A stretch of 64,000 bases of DNA from Prosopocoilus inquinatus (Eukaryota; Arthropoda; Insecta; Coleoptera; Lucanidae). The notes beneath the pieces are model-generated. The model had not been told where the DNA came from. It did no database searches and worked only from the letters and a program-made list of their open reading frames with translations. Below, one piece after another: positions 1 through 11,474 of the stretch. Location of the stretch: assembly GCA_036172665.1 (NCBI GenBank), contig CM069877.1, positions 11,242,501-11,306,500 of the forward strand. The letters are read 5' to 3'. Both the position numbers and the translations under genes were made by a program. Every line of letters begins with the position of its first letter. Position 1 is the first letter of the stretch.

Positions 1-481
1 GCGATTTTCGTAACGTTGGCAAATAACGCTGAGGTAAAATTCGTCTTCAACGCTCTTATCGTGGATGACCGTTGCGGATCATATATTGCCGAACATTACT
101 TTCATTCAATTTTCAAATTTAAGTCGCGTTTGTCGTCATTTTTTTAAGTTAACTTCTTTTACAAATGCTTACGTCAATTTAACTCAAATTAATCATTGTG
201 TTTTTTTTTTTGGTTCGTTTTTGAGATAAGTGCTAATTTTAAAGTTAATTTTCACAAATGTTGAACTATCAAAAGATTTCAGTGAGAAAAAGGAAATTTC
301 CTAAACACGTACCGATTTGCGTCTTTGACAAATTTTAATATGTTTTTGAATTTTAAGTATAATTGATATCAAACTTTGAATTTAAAAACGCTCTTGATAT
401 TATTACTGTTTGATCTCCGGGGGGCATTATTGAATTGTTGTCTTGGACATGTCCACCTTTTGAAAACTGAAGTCGTTTATA
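1..481. other. AT-rich DNA without recognised features
   Basis: This stretch has no open frame of note and no repeat that I could match elsewhere in the window. It ends at the 8-bp target duplication of the hAT-like element that follows. Confidence 0.5.
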
Positions 482-489
482 GTTGGGTG
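482..489. repeat. Target-site duplication GTTGGGTG, left copy
   Basis: This is the left copy of the 8-bp direct repeat bordering the hAT-like element; the identical right copy is at 1377-1384. Confidence 0.8.
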
Positions 490-819
490 TAGTGATGTAA
501 AATGACGGTCATTTAAAATTGTGACGTCATGTTGGTAATTTAAGTATAAATGACGGTCTTGTCGTTGTTATCATCAATCGCGTATTAAATGAAATAAATA
601 CAAAATTTTTACGAAACGAAATTTAAATCAAAACAACGAAGGTAAATACCCTTAGGCACGAGGACAAAAAATTGTTTCCGTAGGACTAAAACTCCAATTA
701 CAGAACTGTTTCATCAATTCTTACAGTTTACAGATAAGGCATACAACATACAGCATACTCGCAACTGAAATTAAAATCTTTTATCTAAACAAAGTCATTA
801 AAATTTATCAAAGTCAGAA

Positions 820-905
820 CGGTACAAGTGGTAAGGGGGCCGACCTTGCAATCGCAAGGTCGTAGGTTCGAAAGACACTCGAATTAATTCTCGGGGAGAA
901 CGGTA
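820..905 (+). repeat. tRNA-like SINE-head module
   Basis: The stretch has a box-A-like GTACAAGTGGTAAGG, a hairpin CGACCTTGC-AATC-GCAAGGTCG, and a box-B-like GTAGGTTCGAA, in the order and spacing of a tRNA-derived SINE head. The hairpin loop has an even number of bases, so it is not a normal 7-base anticodon loop and no aminoacyl stem closes it; it is not a functional tRNA gene. It sits in the middle of the hAT-like element and may be an older insertion carried within it. Confidence 0.4.
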
Positions 906-1129
906 TTCACTACAGGTCCTCCTTCAGTACTACGGATACAATTCGATACCAAATTGATGACTTAATACCCCAATATCAGTCTCCATTTGCTCATTTTTAT
1001 AGTCAACTTGTTTCTTTTTTTTGTGAGGATATAGTCATAAACACTGAAGGACCATATATTTTTATTTTACGTGAAGTATTTTTCCAAATAGCAGTACACA
1101 CGCGCACACACACCTATTTACACGTGTAT

Positions 1130-1365
1130 CTGTGACTGTCATTTATTTAAATGACGGTCATCTATTACAAATGACAGTCATTTATAAAAAATGACAGTCA
1201 TGTATTAAAAATTATGGTCATTTATTAAAAATTACAGGCATTTATTAAAAATGACAGTCGTTTATTAAAATCATCATTATGCGTCATTTTTAAAACGACC
1301 GATCATTGTAACGTGACCGTCATTTTTATTGTGACCACTGTCATAACCGGTGTCATTTAAGGTAC
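1130..1365. repeat. Subterminal ATGACAGTCATTTAT repeats
   Basis: A cluster of about ten ~20-bp repeats of the form ATGACRGTCATTTATTAAAA lies next to the right terminal inverted repeat of the hAT-like element. Both orientations occur because ATGAC-NGTCAT is itself palindromic. Related copies lie at 500-560 beside the left end. Confidence 0.7.
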
Positions 1366-1376
1366 TTACATCACTA

Positions 1377-1384
1377 GTTGGGTG
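1377..1384. repeat. Target-site duplication GTTGGGTG, right copy
   Basis: It matches 482-489 base for base, which fixes both ends of the 887-bp element. Confidence 0.8.
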
Positions 1385-1880
1385 TAATCGATACCTTTGG
1401 TGTGTTTACTATTTTAAATATACTTCTAATGTGGAATTCTCCTTATTTTTTATCCACAACCCCCTCAACGAATTTACGAGCTGACCGCTGGTTTTGCAAC
1501 GGGAAAGATCTGCTCATTATATGTATACAAACGTGTACTTCGATTGAACATAACAAGTTGGCCCTCAACGTGAACGGTTACACATAACAGCCACCAAATT
1601 GTAACGAGCGGGAGATTCAAAAAAAAAAAAATGGTCAAACAGAGCGCATTAAAGAATTTAATTAAAGCAATTCGCTAATTATAAATACGCGTTAGTTTGC
1701 ATCATTGCGCACGCGGGGAATAGATTTCGTTTAAAAATTCCATCTCGTCTTGAATACTTACTTTCAAAATAAAGTTGCAAGAAGCAGGTAGGTACTTAGA
1801 GTCGCTGAAAATTATGCTTTCACCGCCTCGTCTGTGAAGATTAGTTTCCTGCTTGCTTGGACCTGCGACGACGGTTTTTT
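1385..1880. other. Unassigned AT-rich DNA with a partial LTR/PBS-like junction
   Basis: No gene is supported. At 1591-1606 the sequence GCCACCAAATTGTAACG resembles the LTR-end/primer-binding-site junction seen more completely at 25240-25265, in minus orientation. A run of 13 A lies at 1619-1631. Confidence 0.4.
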
Positions 1881-2300
1881 AATCATTTTGAAAGGCCTGC
1901 GAGTAGTTTACTATTTATTTTTATCCGGGCGCTCAGTAGCCTCTCGCGAAAAATAAATAAATAACGCGCAATGCATTACTGAAATTAAAATACAATTTTT
2001 CATTCTGTGTGTGTGAGAGAGAGGTGCAGTCGGCGACTTTCAAGCTGCATTTTGAAACAAGAATAATAATATAAATATATGTGTCAGGAGTTCAGGAGTG
2101 CAGTTTATTCTCGCGATCGATCCCACCGCTGTCACCAAATTGCATCTTGATATAATAAATTTTTGAAAGGCCGGTTGGGAGTTTGTTATTTATTTCTATC
2201 CAAGCGCTCGGCGGCCTCGTGGAAAATAAATAAATAATGCGCAGTGCATTAATAAAATTGAAACGCAATTTTTCATTTTGCGAGAGACGGAAACGCATTA
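1880..2300. repeat. Diverged direct duplication (~135 bp, spaced 280 bp)
   Basis: Sequence at 1890-2025 (AAAGGCCTGCGAGTAG... ...AAAATAAATAAATAACGCGC...) recurs at 2163-2295 with about 80% similarity by eye. Between the two, at 2119-2137, lies a tRNA-Leu-type primer-binding-site footprint. This is probably debris of an LTR retrotransposon. Confidence 0.5.
2119..2137 (-). other. LTR-retrotransposon primer-binding-site footprint (tRNA-Leu type)
   Basis: GATCCCACCGCTGTCACCA differs by one or two bases from the 3' end of animal tRNA-Leu including CCA (AATCCCACCGCTGCCACCA). Read on the minus strand it is a PBS, and it is preceded by an LTR-end-like ...TGCA-ATT junction. Confidence 0.5.
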
Positions 2301-2449
2301 GTCATTGACTTTCCGGCAGAGGATTTTCAATTAATTAGTTAGTTAATTAATTTATGAAAACTTGGAACTGAAGCAATTACGTATCTATGCCCTGCATTTA
2401 ATTAGACTTATGAAATTAACTTTTCCAAAGCCAAGACGACATCTACACT

Positions 2450-3660
2450 GTTGTCTTCGTTTAACAAAAAAAAATTTGAGTGGGGAAAAAATAAATTTAC
2501 TTGAATTTCAAATTTCCGAAAAAAAGGAAAAGAAGAATATGTTTTTTTTTTTGGTCTATGAGACGTCAATTTCTTTCTCTTTTATTTTTGCGGTGTAAAT
2601 TCTTTATCTTTAGGCTGGCGCCATCTATCTTCGCTAGCTTCAACTGCATAAATTAAAGCAATTGACAAAAAAAAAACTAAATAACTGCGTTAATTTGCTT
2701 TTTAATTCGACAAAGAGAATCAAAGTTAAAATATTTTTTATTTTACTTACATTTAGCGACAGAAAGAAAACTATCAGCGACATCTGTACTGATGTATGTG
2801 CAATTAACAGAACAATTTTTGATGCACGCTTTTGAGCAGAAAAAAATATTTCACGTGAATATCAAATTTACGAAAAGAAAGAAACAGGTTTTGTTCGTGA
2901 GATGTCAATTTCTTTCTCTTTTATTTTTACGGCGTCAATTCTTTAACTCTAGCGTGGCGCCACCTATCGTTGCAAGCTTCAACTGCACGAATTGAGGCGC
3001 CAAATTTAAATTAACAATAAAAACTAAATAACTGTAGTAATTTGTTTTTTTTTTATTCGTCCAAGAGAATTAAAGTTAAAATACTTTGCTTAGACTTAAA
3101 TTGATAATAAAAACTATAAAGTTAATTTTTTTTTTATTTTACTTACATTTAGCGACAGAAAGAGAACTATCAGCGACATCTGTACTGATGTATGTGCAAT
3201 TAACAGAACAATTTTTAATGCACGCTTTTGAGCAGAAAAGAATATTTCACGTGAATATCAAATTTACGAAAAGAAAGAAACAGGTTTTGTTCGTGGAATG
3301 TCAATTTCTTTCTCTTTTATTTTTACGGCGTCAATTCTTCAACTTTAGCGTGGCGCCACCTATCGTTGAAAGCTTCAACTGCACGAATTGAAGCGCCAAA
3401 TTTAAATAAACAATAAAAACTAAATAACTGCAGTAATTTCTTTTTTTTTATTCGTCCAAGAGAATGAAAGTTAAAATACTTTGCTTAGACTTAAATTGAT
3501 AATAAAAACTGTAAAGTTAATTTTTTTTTATTTTACTTACATTTAGCGACAGAAAGAAAACTAGTAGCGACATCTATACTGATGTATGTACATTTAACAG
3601 AACAATTTTTAATGCACGCTTTTGAGTGTAAAAAAAAATAAATTCACGTGAATTTATTTT
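2450..3660. repeat. ~395-bp tandem repeat, about three units
   Basis: Monomers are marked by GCGACAGAAAGARAACTA at 2757, 3154 and 3546, which gives spacings of 397 and 392 bp. Each unit contains a GTGGCGCCACCTATCGTTG-like box, an AAATTTACGAAAAGAAAGAAAC segment and a poly-T run. The small frames here (for example 2792-2995 and 3086-3391) are the same repeat read twice and are not independent genes. Related copies lie at 8095-8700 and 9210-9800. Confidence 0.8.
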
Positions 3661-5170
3661 TTAATTATAAAATAATAGGTATATGTTCGAGATGGAAATT
3701 GTTTTCTGTTGCATAGGGGTTATGCAATGTTACTGTAAAATTTAAATGCCGAATTTTAATAAACATCTAATCTGTAAAACATGAAATAATACCATTTTTT
3801 TACATTGAAATGTCAATATCTCAAAAACTATTAGGTTTAGGTACATAATATCCTTATAATAAATTTATTTACTCTTAAAAACGAATCGAAATAAACCATA
3901 ATATTTAGAACTGTCAACTTATTATTTATTTCCCATCGTATCCAACCGCACAGCATAAAATAGCATCAATCACAGCCTCCTCTAATTATATGACCACCCG
4001 GTACTTGCTTCTGCAATATCTTAATTACCAATCCCTTTATATCAATTGTTTGTATTATAAATATTTTGACAAATCACATTTTGATTTATTGATATCTGAG
4101 TACGAGATCTGTATGTCGAGTGCACTTGGGGAGTGTGCTCGCATCTTTCTCACTCAACAATTTTTAACTTATTTTTCATCTCGTCTTTTATTTCAAAAGT
4201 CTTACATTTAAATTATTTCCTTGACAAAGGGTCATCTTTTCATCCGCCTACCTTAAGGGGAGTATGAAAATTTTGTCCGTTATCAAGAAACTGATGTAAA
4301 TGCAAGACTTCTTGAATCATCGTGCGAGATGAAAAATAAACTAAAAATGACGAGTAACAAAATAGTTATTTGTATCGTTATGCCAGAAACTGTCATTTTG
4401 CAAGTGCGAGCACAATTGAAAGTCTCGCGAAGTCAGCAGAGACTTCGCAAATGAGAGCACTTTCAAAACAGCTTCTGGTCGTGTAATACACACAATTTTT
4501 TTGTCCGATTTATTTTAAATTGTCTCAAAAAGTTCAAAAAAAAAAAAAAGTTTGCGCTAGAAATGTATGTATTCAGATTGGCAACACAATGTCCAACACC
4601 ACATTTCGAATTTGAATTTAACAATGTAGTTACCTACAGTTTTTTTAACATTTAATAAAAACCAAATTTAATATTGTTCAAGTACGTCTTGTTATCGTTT
4701 ATAAGTAAAACGGATATTGAATTGTGACCTGAAAAGTCTTCCAGCAGATATTGGAAGAAATGTCAACCACAGATGTCAATACTACTAACATTTGGTAAAT
4801 TTTTTGATGGCCTAAGCCTTCAATAGAGCTGTTTCCGGACGATTTTGACGAATGCAATACCAACATTTCTGGTCGGAGGACCAAAAATGCTATTACATAT
4901 CCCAAATGCTTGTGTTTTCGAACACACCTTTAAATAAGTTTCACGCGATTGTACATTGTTCAAGAATACAATGTAACATACAACTGTAAAGAATGTGTGT
5001 TTAAAAAAAAACATATCAATTCTACAAATTCAATTGCCATCAAAAAATAAATTAAAATTAACGAGAAAAGTAGAAATGTATTTTTCGAGGAAATTGAAGT
5101 GCAAATAAATCAGTCCTAACAGTTTTTCATCGTTAATATAAATATTTTATGGATGAATGAACTCGTATTT
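3661..5170. other. AT-rich DNA, no gene recognised
   Basis: The stretch has only short chance frames and homopolymers, for example 13 A at 4538-4550. I see no repeat match to the rest of the window. Confidence 0.45.
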
Positions 5171-5179
5171 TGTATAATA

Positions 5180-5300
5180 CAGGGTGTTACTAAAGTACCT
5201 ATACAACGTTTGACAAGTGATAGTAGAGATCAAAACAAGAAAATAATTCTAGTAAACCCATGTCCAATACTCAATACAGGATGTCCACGCTATGTGTTCA
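5180..5300 (+). repeat. CAGGGTGT/CAGGATGT transposon-end-like motifs after TA
   Basis: TA-CAGGGTGTTAC at 5178-5190 and TA-CAGGATGTCC at 5275-5286 match the left end of the hairpin transposon at 35757 (TA-CAGGATGTCC). They lie just outside the hairpin that follows and may be ends of related elements. No matching right end was found. Confidence 0.4.
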
Positions 5301-5334
5301 CTCTCCTAGAGTTATTATTTTATACCTACAATTC

Positions 5335-6035
5335 GGGATCGATAAATTAAATAAAAAGATGAATATTCCGACGTAGCACTGACCACCGTACAACTTCCGG
5401 ATTCGCTGAAATGACATCAACTTTCCTATTGTAAATAGAACGTCCTGTATATTTGTACGTATTTGGAATCTACAGGTCGTTGTGAGACAGAATATATGTG
5501 TCACTTGGTAATTTTGGTTTCCATGACAACGATTTTTTTTTAATAATTATAAATCATGCATATTTGTTCTAATGCGTTCAAGTAATTCGAGTAATTCAAG
5601 TAATTCGAGAGCCACTAGTTTGATTGAGATTTTTGCAGCGTATTAAATTTTCATCAGATCATAACTTATTCTTTTCAAATGGAACGTCTTACGACCTAAC
5701 GAAAATTTAATGTGCTGTAAAAATGTTAAAAACAAGAATTCATTTAAAGTAGTGGCTTTCTCGAATTCCTTGAACGCATTAGAACGAATATGCACGATTT
5801 ATAATTTAAAAAAAAATCGTTAGAACGAAAAATTCACAATTTACAGCTGCGCAAAATTTTAAAAAAAAAACAAAAAAAATGTTGTCATGGAAACTAAGAT
5901 TACCAAGTGACACACATTCGGACTCATAATAACCTATAGATTCCAAATATGTAAAAATATACAGGCCGTTCCATTTAAAATTAAAAAAAATTGATGTTAC
6001 TTCCGGCCAAACCGGAAGTCGGCCAGTTTATCGAT
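5335..6035. mobile_element. Large imperfect hairpin (foldback) element, ~700 bp
   Basis: The left half (5335-5677) and right half (5680-6035) are inverted copies of each other. Matched landmarks include ACTTCCGG/CCGGAAGT, a TATTTGGAATCTA box, GTGTCACTTGGTAAT...TTTCCATGACAAC, ATTCGTTCTAATGCGTTCAA and GCGTATTAAATTTTC. The right arm has ~50 extra bases, so the arms have diverged. There is no coding capacity. A non-autonomous foldback/MITE-type DNA transposon is the likeliest explanation; the exact termini and target duplication are not clear. Confidence 0.65.
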
Positions 6036-6039
6036 AATG

Positions 6040-7180
6040 AATTTTATTAAGCATTCACTCTTTTTTCTCGTCAGAGTAGACTAGTTACGACGGCACTTTT
6101 GTTGGTGTCACAATGAAGCACAGACGTCAGATGGAACAGTTACGTTTACTTTCAATTGCATTCATAGCAGATGGGTACTTCTTCGTATTTGGCACTATAG
6201 TCAGATTACTGGTATGGAATTGTCATAATATTTTTCATTTCATCTAAGCATCCAATTAAAAAAAAAACAAAAATAACTTTGGTCTGGCACAGCCACACGG
6301 AATAGTAAAGTTGATAAGTACAGTAGGATCTGGTTCTAAGTCTTTTCCACGGAAAAAAAGAGAATATGATTTCTTATGTTTCGCGTACTCATGTTATACG
6401 ATGTTTTATAAAATCCTTATATTTCATTTTCTGTTTAATCTGGAACGTTCTGTCGATTCAGCATCCCAGACTCCGGTCTGAGCCGTGGGAGTTCCAGAAA
6501 AAAAAAAAAAACAACGCAAATTGACATCATTTCTTCAATTAGTTTTTGAAAGCGTCTAAGGTAGAAGCTCGTCACAGATACGCGGGGGAGGGAGGATCGC
6601 GAGATCATTCATAAAAAAAACGTTAACATTTGAATTAGGAGGCGGTTAATACGCCGCCTTCAAATCAGCTTCAGAAAAAAAGCTCGCGTCTCTTTCTCGT
6701 TCCGGGCGATTCTAAATTGAACTTCAGTTTTAAGTTTATTTCATTAAATTCAGCCATTTTTTCTAAGTTTGAAATTCGCGAACGGAAGGAAAAAGCTTTT
6801 CCCGCGAAGTCAATTTTTTTGTGTATTTAAACCGTTCCGAACAGTCTCTCATATGCCTTATATAAAATCATTGTGTTTTTCTTATTTATTTTTGGAGTAC
6901 GAGAAGAATTTTCGATTCAGCTAATATACCGCTTGAAAAACCAATCACTGCAATCCTTAGATCAAGCCTTGTCTCTCTCTGCCTTTTTATCATTTTTATT
7001 TTTGTAAAGTTTTGTTTCCTTGCGCAACGTGTTTGAAAATATTTGATTTATTTTGTAGACTTTCTATACGTCAGCTGTTGTTTTATTTTTGTTTTGTAAT
7101 ATTTGCATCGTTTTTCTTTTAATAGATTTGTTAAAGTTACCATTATCTTTTATTTACTAATTTTTAAGTTCACTCTTTTT
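6040..7180. other. Unassigned DNA, AT-rich
   Basis: No gene is supported. A short palindromic CAGACTCCGGTCTG lies at 6468-6481, inside a longer weak stem. The stretch may include unrecognised transposon debris. Confidence 0.4.
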
Positions 7181-7189
7181 TATCTTCAT

Positions 7190-8090
7190 CGAGAATTCCG
7201 GGGAGGAAATTCTCATAAGGAGAGAGACAACGACAGGGAAAAATTTGACAATCTTCAGGAAATTAAAACGGTACTGCTCGATTTTTCGAGAAAAACACCG
7301 TTGAAAGTGTATTTTTGGCTTTTATCTCAAATTAGCCGTCGAACAAAAAAGTTGTTTTCCAAAAGTGCTCAGGTAGAGCAGGTTCGGTTTTTTTTTTTTA
7401 AAGGTTGAACCGTGTTGTTTAGGAATTTCAGATAAGTATTGAGAGTGATCTCCTCTAAATTTGACAGGAAAATAACAAATAGCAAATACAACATCCGATA
7501 TTCCCCACTTACATAACAATCAAGAAGGGAAAAGTTCTTAAGCAGAGTTGAACCGTAAAAGAAATCGATCTTCCGGGTCCTTCGAGTCGAAGCCTCTAAT
7601 TACACGCGTCGTGTCGTCGTTGAAGAATAATTTTTTTAATTGCAATTTTTTTTCAATTAGTCAATTTCCTCAGTTTATAATTAATTTCGCGAAAGAAGTT
7701 ACAATTGTGAGGCTGACCACCCCTTGTTTTATTAATCAATTTAATCGTAACCAATTATTTTATTATTTTAGTATAAATTTTTTTGAAAGAAAACAAGAAA
7801 ACCTATTTTCTAATAAAGGTTTTTTTTTTAATTTTATACTGAATGTTAGAGTTGTATAATTGTTGTATACCATAGGTAAGTAATAGCGAAAATAGGCTTT
7901 AAAATCTGCATTAATGTAGGCGCTAAGCCTCTAATTATGCGTCGTGTCCTCGTTGAAAAATAATTTTTTTAATTGCAATTTTTTTTTCAACAATTTGACA
8001 ATCTTCAGGAAATTAAAACGGCACTGCTCGACTTTTCGAGGAAAACACCGTTGAAAGTATATTTTTGGCTTTTGTTTGAGTAGTCAATCC
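7190..8090. repeat. Mosaic of duplicated transposon fragments
   Basis: 7238-7325 (AATTTGACAATCTTCAGGAA...) recurs at 7984-8080, and 7580-7650 (GCCTCTAATTACACGCGTCG...) recurs at 7925-7990. The reverse complement of 10655-10715 resembles 7190-7255, so parts of the same LTR-type element probably lie in both places, in opposite orientation. Confidence 0.5.
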
Positions 8091-8094
8091 ACCT

Positions 8095-8708
8095 GAATTT
8101 CAAATTTACGAAAAAAATAAAAAAAACATGTTTTTTTTTTGTTTATGAAACGTCAGTTTCTTTCTCTTTTATTTTTGCGGTGTCGATTCTTTAATTTTAG
8201 GCTGGCGCCATCTATATTTGCTAGCTTCAACTCCATAAATTAAAGCAATTTACAATAAAAACTAAATAACTGCGTTAATTTGCTTTTTTATTCGACAAAG
8301 AGAATCAAAGTTAAAATATTTTTTATTTTACTTACATTTAGCGACAGAAAGAAAACTATCAGCGACATCTATACTGATGTATGTGCATTTAACAGAACAA
8401 TTATTAATGCACGCTTTTGAGTGAAAAAAAATTCATTCACGTGAATATCAAATTTACGAAAAGAAAGAAACAGGTTTTGTTCATAAGATGTCAATTTCTT
8501 TCTCTTTTGTTTTTACGGCGTCAATTCTTTAACTTTAGTGTGGCACCACCTATCGTTGTTCGTCGTTCAACTGCATGAATTGAAGCGCCAAATTTAAATT
8601 AACAATATAAACTAAATAACTGCAGTAATTTGTTTTTTTTTATTCGTCCGAGAGAATTAAAGTTAAAATACTTTGCATAGACTTAAATTGATAATAAAAA
8701 CTGTAAAA
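8095..8708. repeat. Dispersed copy of the ~395-bp repeat
   Basis: The sequence repeats the 2450-3660 family in the same order: CTGGCGCCATCTATAT..., GCGACAGAAAGAAAACTATCAGCG at 8341, then the AAATTTACGAAAAGAAAGAAAC segment and a GTGGCACCACCTATCG box. Confidence 0.75.
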
Positions 8709-9218
8709 TTGAACATATAAAATAGCGACATCTTACTATCGCTTTTTGACCTAACATTGCAGTAGGATAGACAAATTGAAGCGGGATTTGCTCCTAATGA
8801 GTCCCCCATGCAAGGCGGCCATGCTTGCTGTCAAAGCATAATGAAAGATTTTAGAAAAAATTTTTTGTGCAAATCGTTTTTGATTGCAGTGAGAACCTCG
8901 AGCAGCCTCTGGACAGCTTTTTCAGCCCTGCTTGGGGCTCCTTCAGCAGAAACGTAGCTCGACATTCCCACTGCAGACCAAAAACGACTTGCCCAATTTA
9001 TTCGCAAATGCGATGTAAGAATGATGAACATATAAAATAGCGACATCTTACTATCGCTTTTTGACCTAACATTGCAGTAGGATAGACAAATTGAAGCGGA
9101 ATGTCGAGCTACGTTTCTGCTGAAGGAGCCCCAAGCAGGGCTGAAACAGCTGTCCAGAGGCTGCTCGAGGTTCTCACTGCAATCAAAAACGATTTGCACA
9201 AAAAATTTTTTGTAAAAT
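8709..9218. repeat. Inverted duplication of a short coding-like repeat (family D)
   Basis: A complete copy reads on the plus strand at 9026-9218. A second copy is broken: its head (AGCGACATCTTACTATCGC) lies at 8716-8785 on the plus strand, while its body lies at 8862-8968 on the minus strand, with 55 bp of further sequence between. Both bodies keep the same frame, encoding peptides with the signature AVQRLLEVLTAIKNDLHKKF. A third, more diverged copy is at 13757-13905. I do not recognise the protein; it could be a captured exon or part of a transposon ORF. Confidence 0.6.
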
Positions 9219-9800
9219 TGAAGTTAAAATATTTTTCACTTAGATTTACTGACAGAAAACCGACAGCAGCGATATCTCCTCTATACTGACGTTTGTTCAT
9301 TTAATAAGAATAATAATAATAATTTAACAGAGAAGTCTTTAATGCATTTTTTATTTTTTTATTTTCATATTTAGAAGAAAAGACATTTTTTCTCATTTAT
9401 TTCTCCCGCATCGATTCTTTAATTTTTCTGTGGCGCCATCTAGCTTTGCAAGCTTCAACCGTATCAAAGATGCGGCAAATTCAAATTGACAATAAAAACT
9501 AAGCAACTGCAATTATTCGTGTTCTTTTTTTTTTCACAGACACAGAACTAGTAGCGACACCTACATTGACGGTTGTTCGCTTAGCAGAAAAATTTTAAAG
9601 AGCGCGCGTTTTCGAGCGAAAAGAAAAAATCAATCCACAAGAATTTTGTATTTAAACAAAAAAAAGGGAGGAAAACGGATATTGTTTGAGATGTCAATTT
9701 TCTTAACTTTCGCGTGGCGCCATCTATTTTTGCAAGCTTCAACCGTATGAACTGATGCGCGCCAAATTCAAATTGACAATAAAAATTAAGTTTATGAAAG
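9219..9800. repeat. Diverged units of the ~395-bp repeat
   Basis: Two diverged units carry GTGGCGCCATCTAGCTTTGCAAGC at 9430 and GTGGCGCCATCTATTTTTGCAAGC at 9714, with the CTAGTAGCGACACCTACATTGACG-like box at 9548. Confidence 0.6.
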
Positions 9801-9917
9801 CGAGTTTGAAAGAAGCGCAAAATAATTCAAGCCTATCCAGAGAAAAATCTTTTCTTCACAAAACGACAAATTAACAAACAAAAAATAACCATTGCTAAGC
9901 ACGTTATTTGCGCGCTC

Positions 9918-9938
9918 GATCCCACAGCGCTGCCACCA
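9918..9938 (-). other. Primer-binding-site footprint (tRNA-Leu type)
   Basis: GATCCCACAGCGCTGCCACCA is the tRNA-Leu 3' end with two extra bases. In minus orientation it has the place of a PBS. No intact LTR was found beside it. Confidence 0.4.
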
Positions 9939-9999
9939 AATTTTTCAAATTACTTTTCAATCGTGAAATATGTAACATTTTTTTTAGTTACTCAGTCGC

Positions 10000-10440
10000 T
10001 CAGTAAATTGTTTTATTGCGGTCATTTCGTCAGTGCTAAACGGGGCCGTGCTCGATGATGAGATTAATTAATTTGCGTCGAACATAACGTAATGGACGAT
10101 TTTATTAGCGAGCGCGCGCGTATATTTCACGTGATAACTTTAATATCGTAACCGTCGCATTGATGTGACGAATTGGATTGTTAATATTCGCCGAGCTGAA
10201 TTAATTACCGCGTATAAACCGTTTGTTGTTTTTAATTAAAGGAAAACGACCGGGTCACGCTGATGATGATGATCCCGTAACAACGTTACGGCGCTGTCAT
10301 CACAACGGGAATTAGAGGCGGACTATTTAAATCTTCTTTGTTCAGCCGCATGATTCCGCCACGAGATCGGCCTAAGAAGAAATATTTATTCCGATCACCA
10401 AATAAATTATTTTTGTGGAAAATTAACTTATATATATAAT
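10000..10440. other. Repeat-free, CpG- and TAAT-rich island
   Basis: This stretch mixes CpG-rich runs with TTAATTAATTT- and TAATTACCGCG-type sequence, has no coding frame, and matches nothing else in the window. It could be host intergenic or intronic regulatory DNA. Confidence 0.3.
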
Positions 10441-10465
10441 TTTTTACCGAGTGTTTTTTTTCGGC

Positions 10466-10484
10466 AATCCCACCGCTGCCACCA
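10466..10484 (-). other. Primer-binding-site footprint, exact tRNA-Leu 3' end
   Basis: AATCCCACCGCTGCCACCA is identical to the last 19 bases (with CCA) of animal tRNA-Leu(AAG) as I know it. On the minus strand this is a perfect PBS for an LTR retrotransposon. The DNA up to 10800 resembles 7190-7320 in reverse and is probably internal or LTR sequence of the same element. Confidence 0.6.
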
Positions 10485-10910
10485 CGTTGTGATTTAATTA
10501 ACTTTTACTGATAACCTAACCTAACTCTTTTTATCCAACGAGCCATCACTGGAAGACGATTTTCTTGTTCGGTAGTTAGTTTGAGTTTTGAAGCCAAAAA
10601 TACGCTCCCGGAGATTTCCGCACGAAAATCTAAAATCGTATCCTTAGTTGCCTAAAGATCGTCAAATTCTTCTCCCTCGTTGTCTCTTTCCTTATAATGG
10701 TTTACCTCGATGAATTTATTGAAAATATTGAATACATCTTCTTAAAATTAATACTTTACAACTTTACGAGTTGGTACCCTTGGATGTAATTAAGTTGGTG
10801 TCGATCTCCGCGCATGATTGATTTATCAGGCAATGGCTTAGCGTAATTTAAAAAAAAATATTGCTTTTCCGCTGGGATTAATGGAGGTCACATATTGACG
10901 CTGAAATTGC
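10485..10910. other. Probable LTR-retrotransposon debris and unassigned DNA
   Basis: 10655-10715 matches 7190-7255 in reverse complement. There is no open frame of useful length. The rest, up to the satellite, is unassigned. Confidence 0.4.
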
Positions 10911-11474
10911 TGGGTCGTCAGCAACTAGTTTTGCACACCGGTGCAGGTGGATCATTATGTTTAACCTCCTTTTTAGTGCCGCCGCTTACACCGTAAGGTA
11001 AACCACGTCCGTCAGCAACTAGTTTTGCTCACCGGTGCAGGTGGATCATTGCGTTTAACCTCCTTTTTTGTGCCGCCGCTTACACTGTAAGGTAAAACAT
11101 GTCCGTCGGCAACTAGTTTTGTACACCGATTCAGGTGGATCATTCCGTTTAACCTCTTTTCTGTGCCGCGGCTTACACCGTAAGGTAAACCACGCCCATC
11201 AGCATATAGTTTTGTACACCGATTCGGGTGGATCATTCCGTTTAACCTCTTTTTTTGTGCCGCCGCCTACACCGTAAGGTAAACCACGTCTGTCAGCAAC
11301 TAGTTTTGTATACCGATTCAGGTGGATCGTTACGTTTAACCTCTTTTTTGTGCCGCGGCTTACACCGTAAGGTAAACCACGTCCGTCAACAACTAGTTTT
11401 GCACACCGATTCAGGTGGATCATTCCGTTAAACCTCTTCTTTTTGTGCCGCCGCTTACATCGTAAGGTAAACCA

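Larger units (their letters stand above)
490..1376. mobile_element. Non-autonomous hAT-like DNA transposon, 887 bp
   Basis: The ends are inverted: TAGTGATGTAA at 490-500 and TTACATCACTA at 1366-1376. They are flanked by a perfect 8-bp direct repeat, GTTGGGTG, at 482-489 and 1377-1384. An 8-bp target duplication with a terminus of the YARNG type (TAGTG) is characteristic of the hAT superfamily. The interior carries no transposase frame, so the element would need transposase supplied in trans. Inside the right end (1130-1365) about ten degenerate copies of AATGACAGTCATTTAT-like sequence occur in both orientations, and two lie near the left end (500-560). Subterminal repeats of this kind bind transposase in characterised hAT elements; the same role here is inferred. 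P-type elements also make 8-bp duplications, but the TIR favours hAT. Confidence 0.8.

Noticed and set aside
828..885. Functional tRNA gene
   Set aside because: The anticodon loop would have the wrong size and no acceptor stem can be closed; only a SINE-like module is supported.
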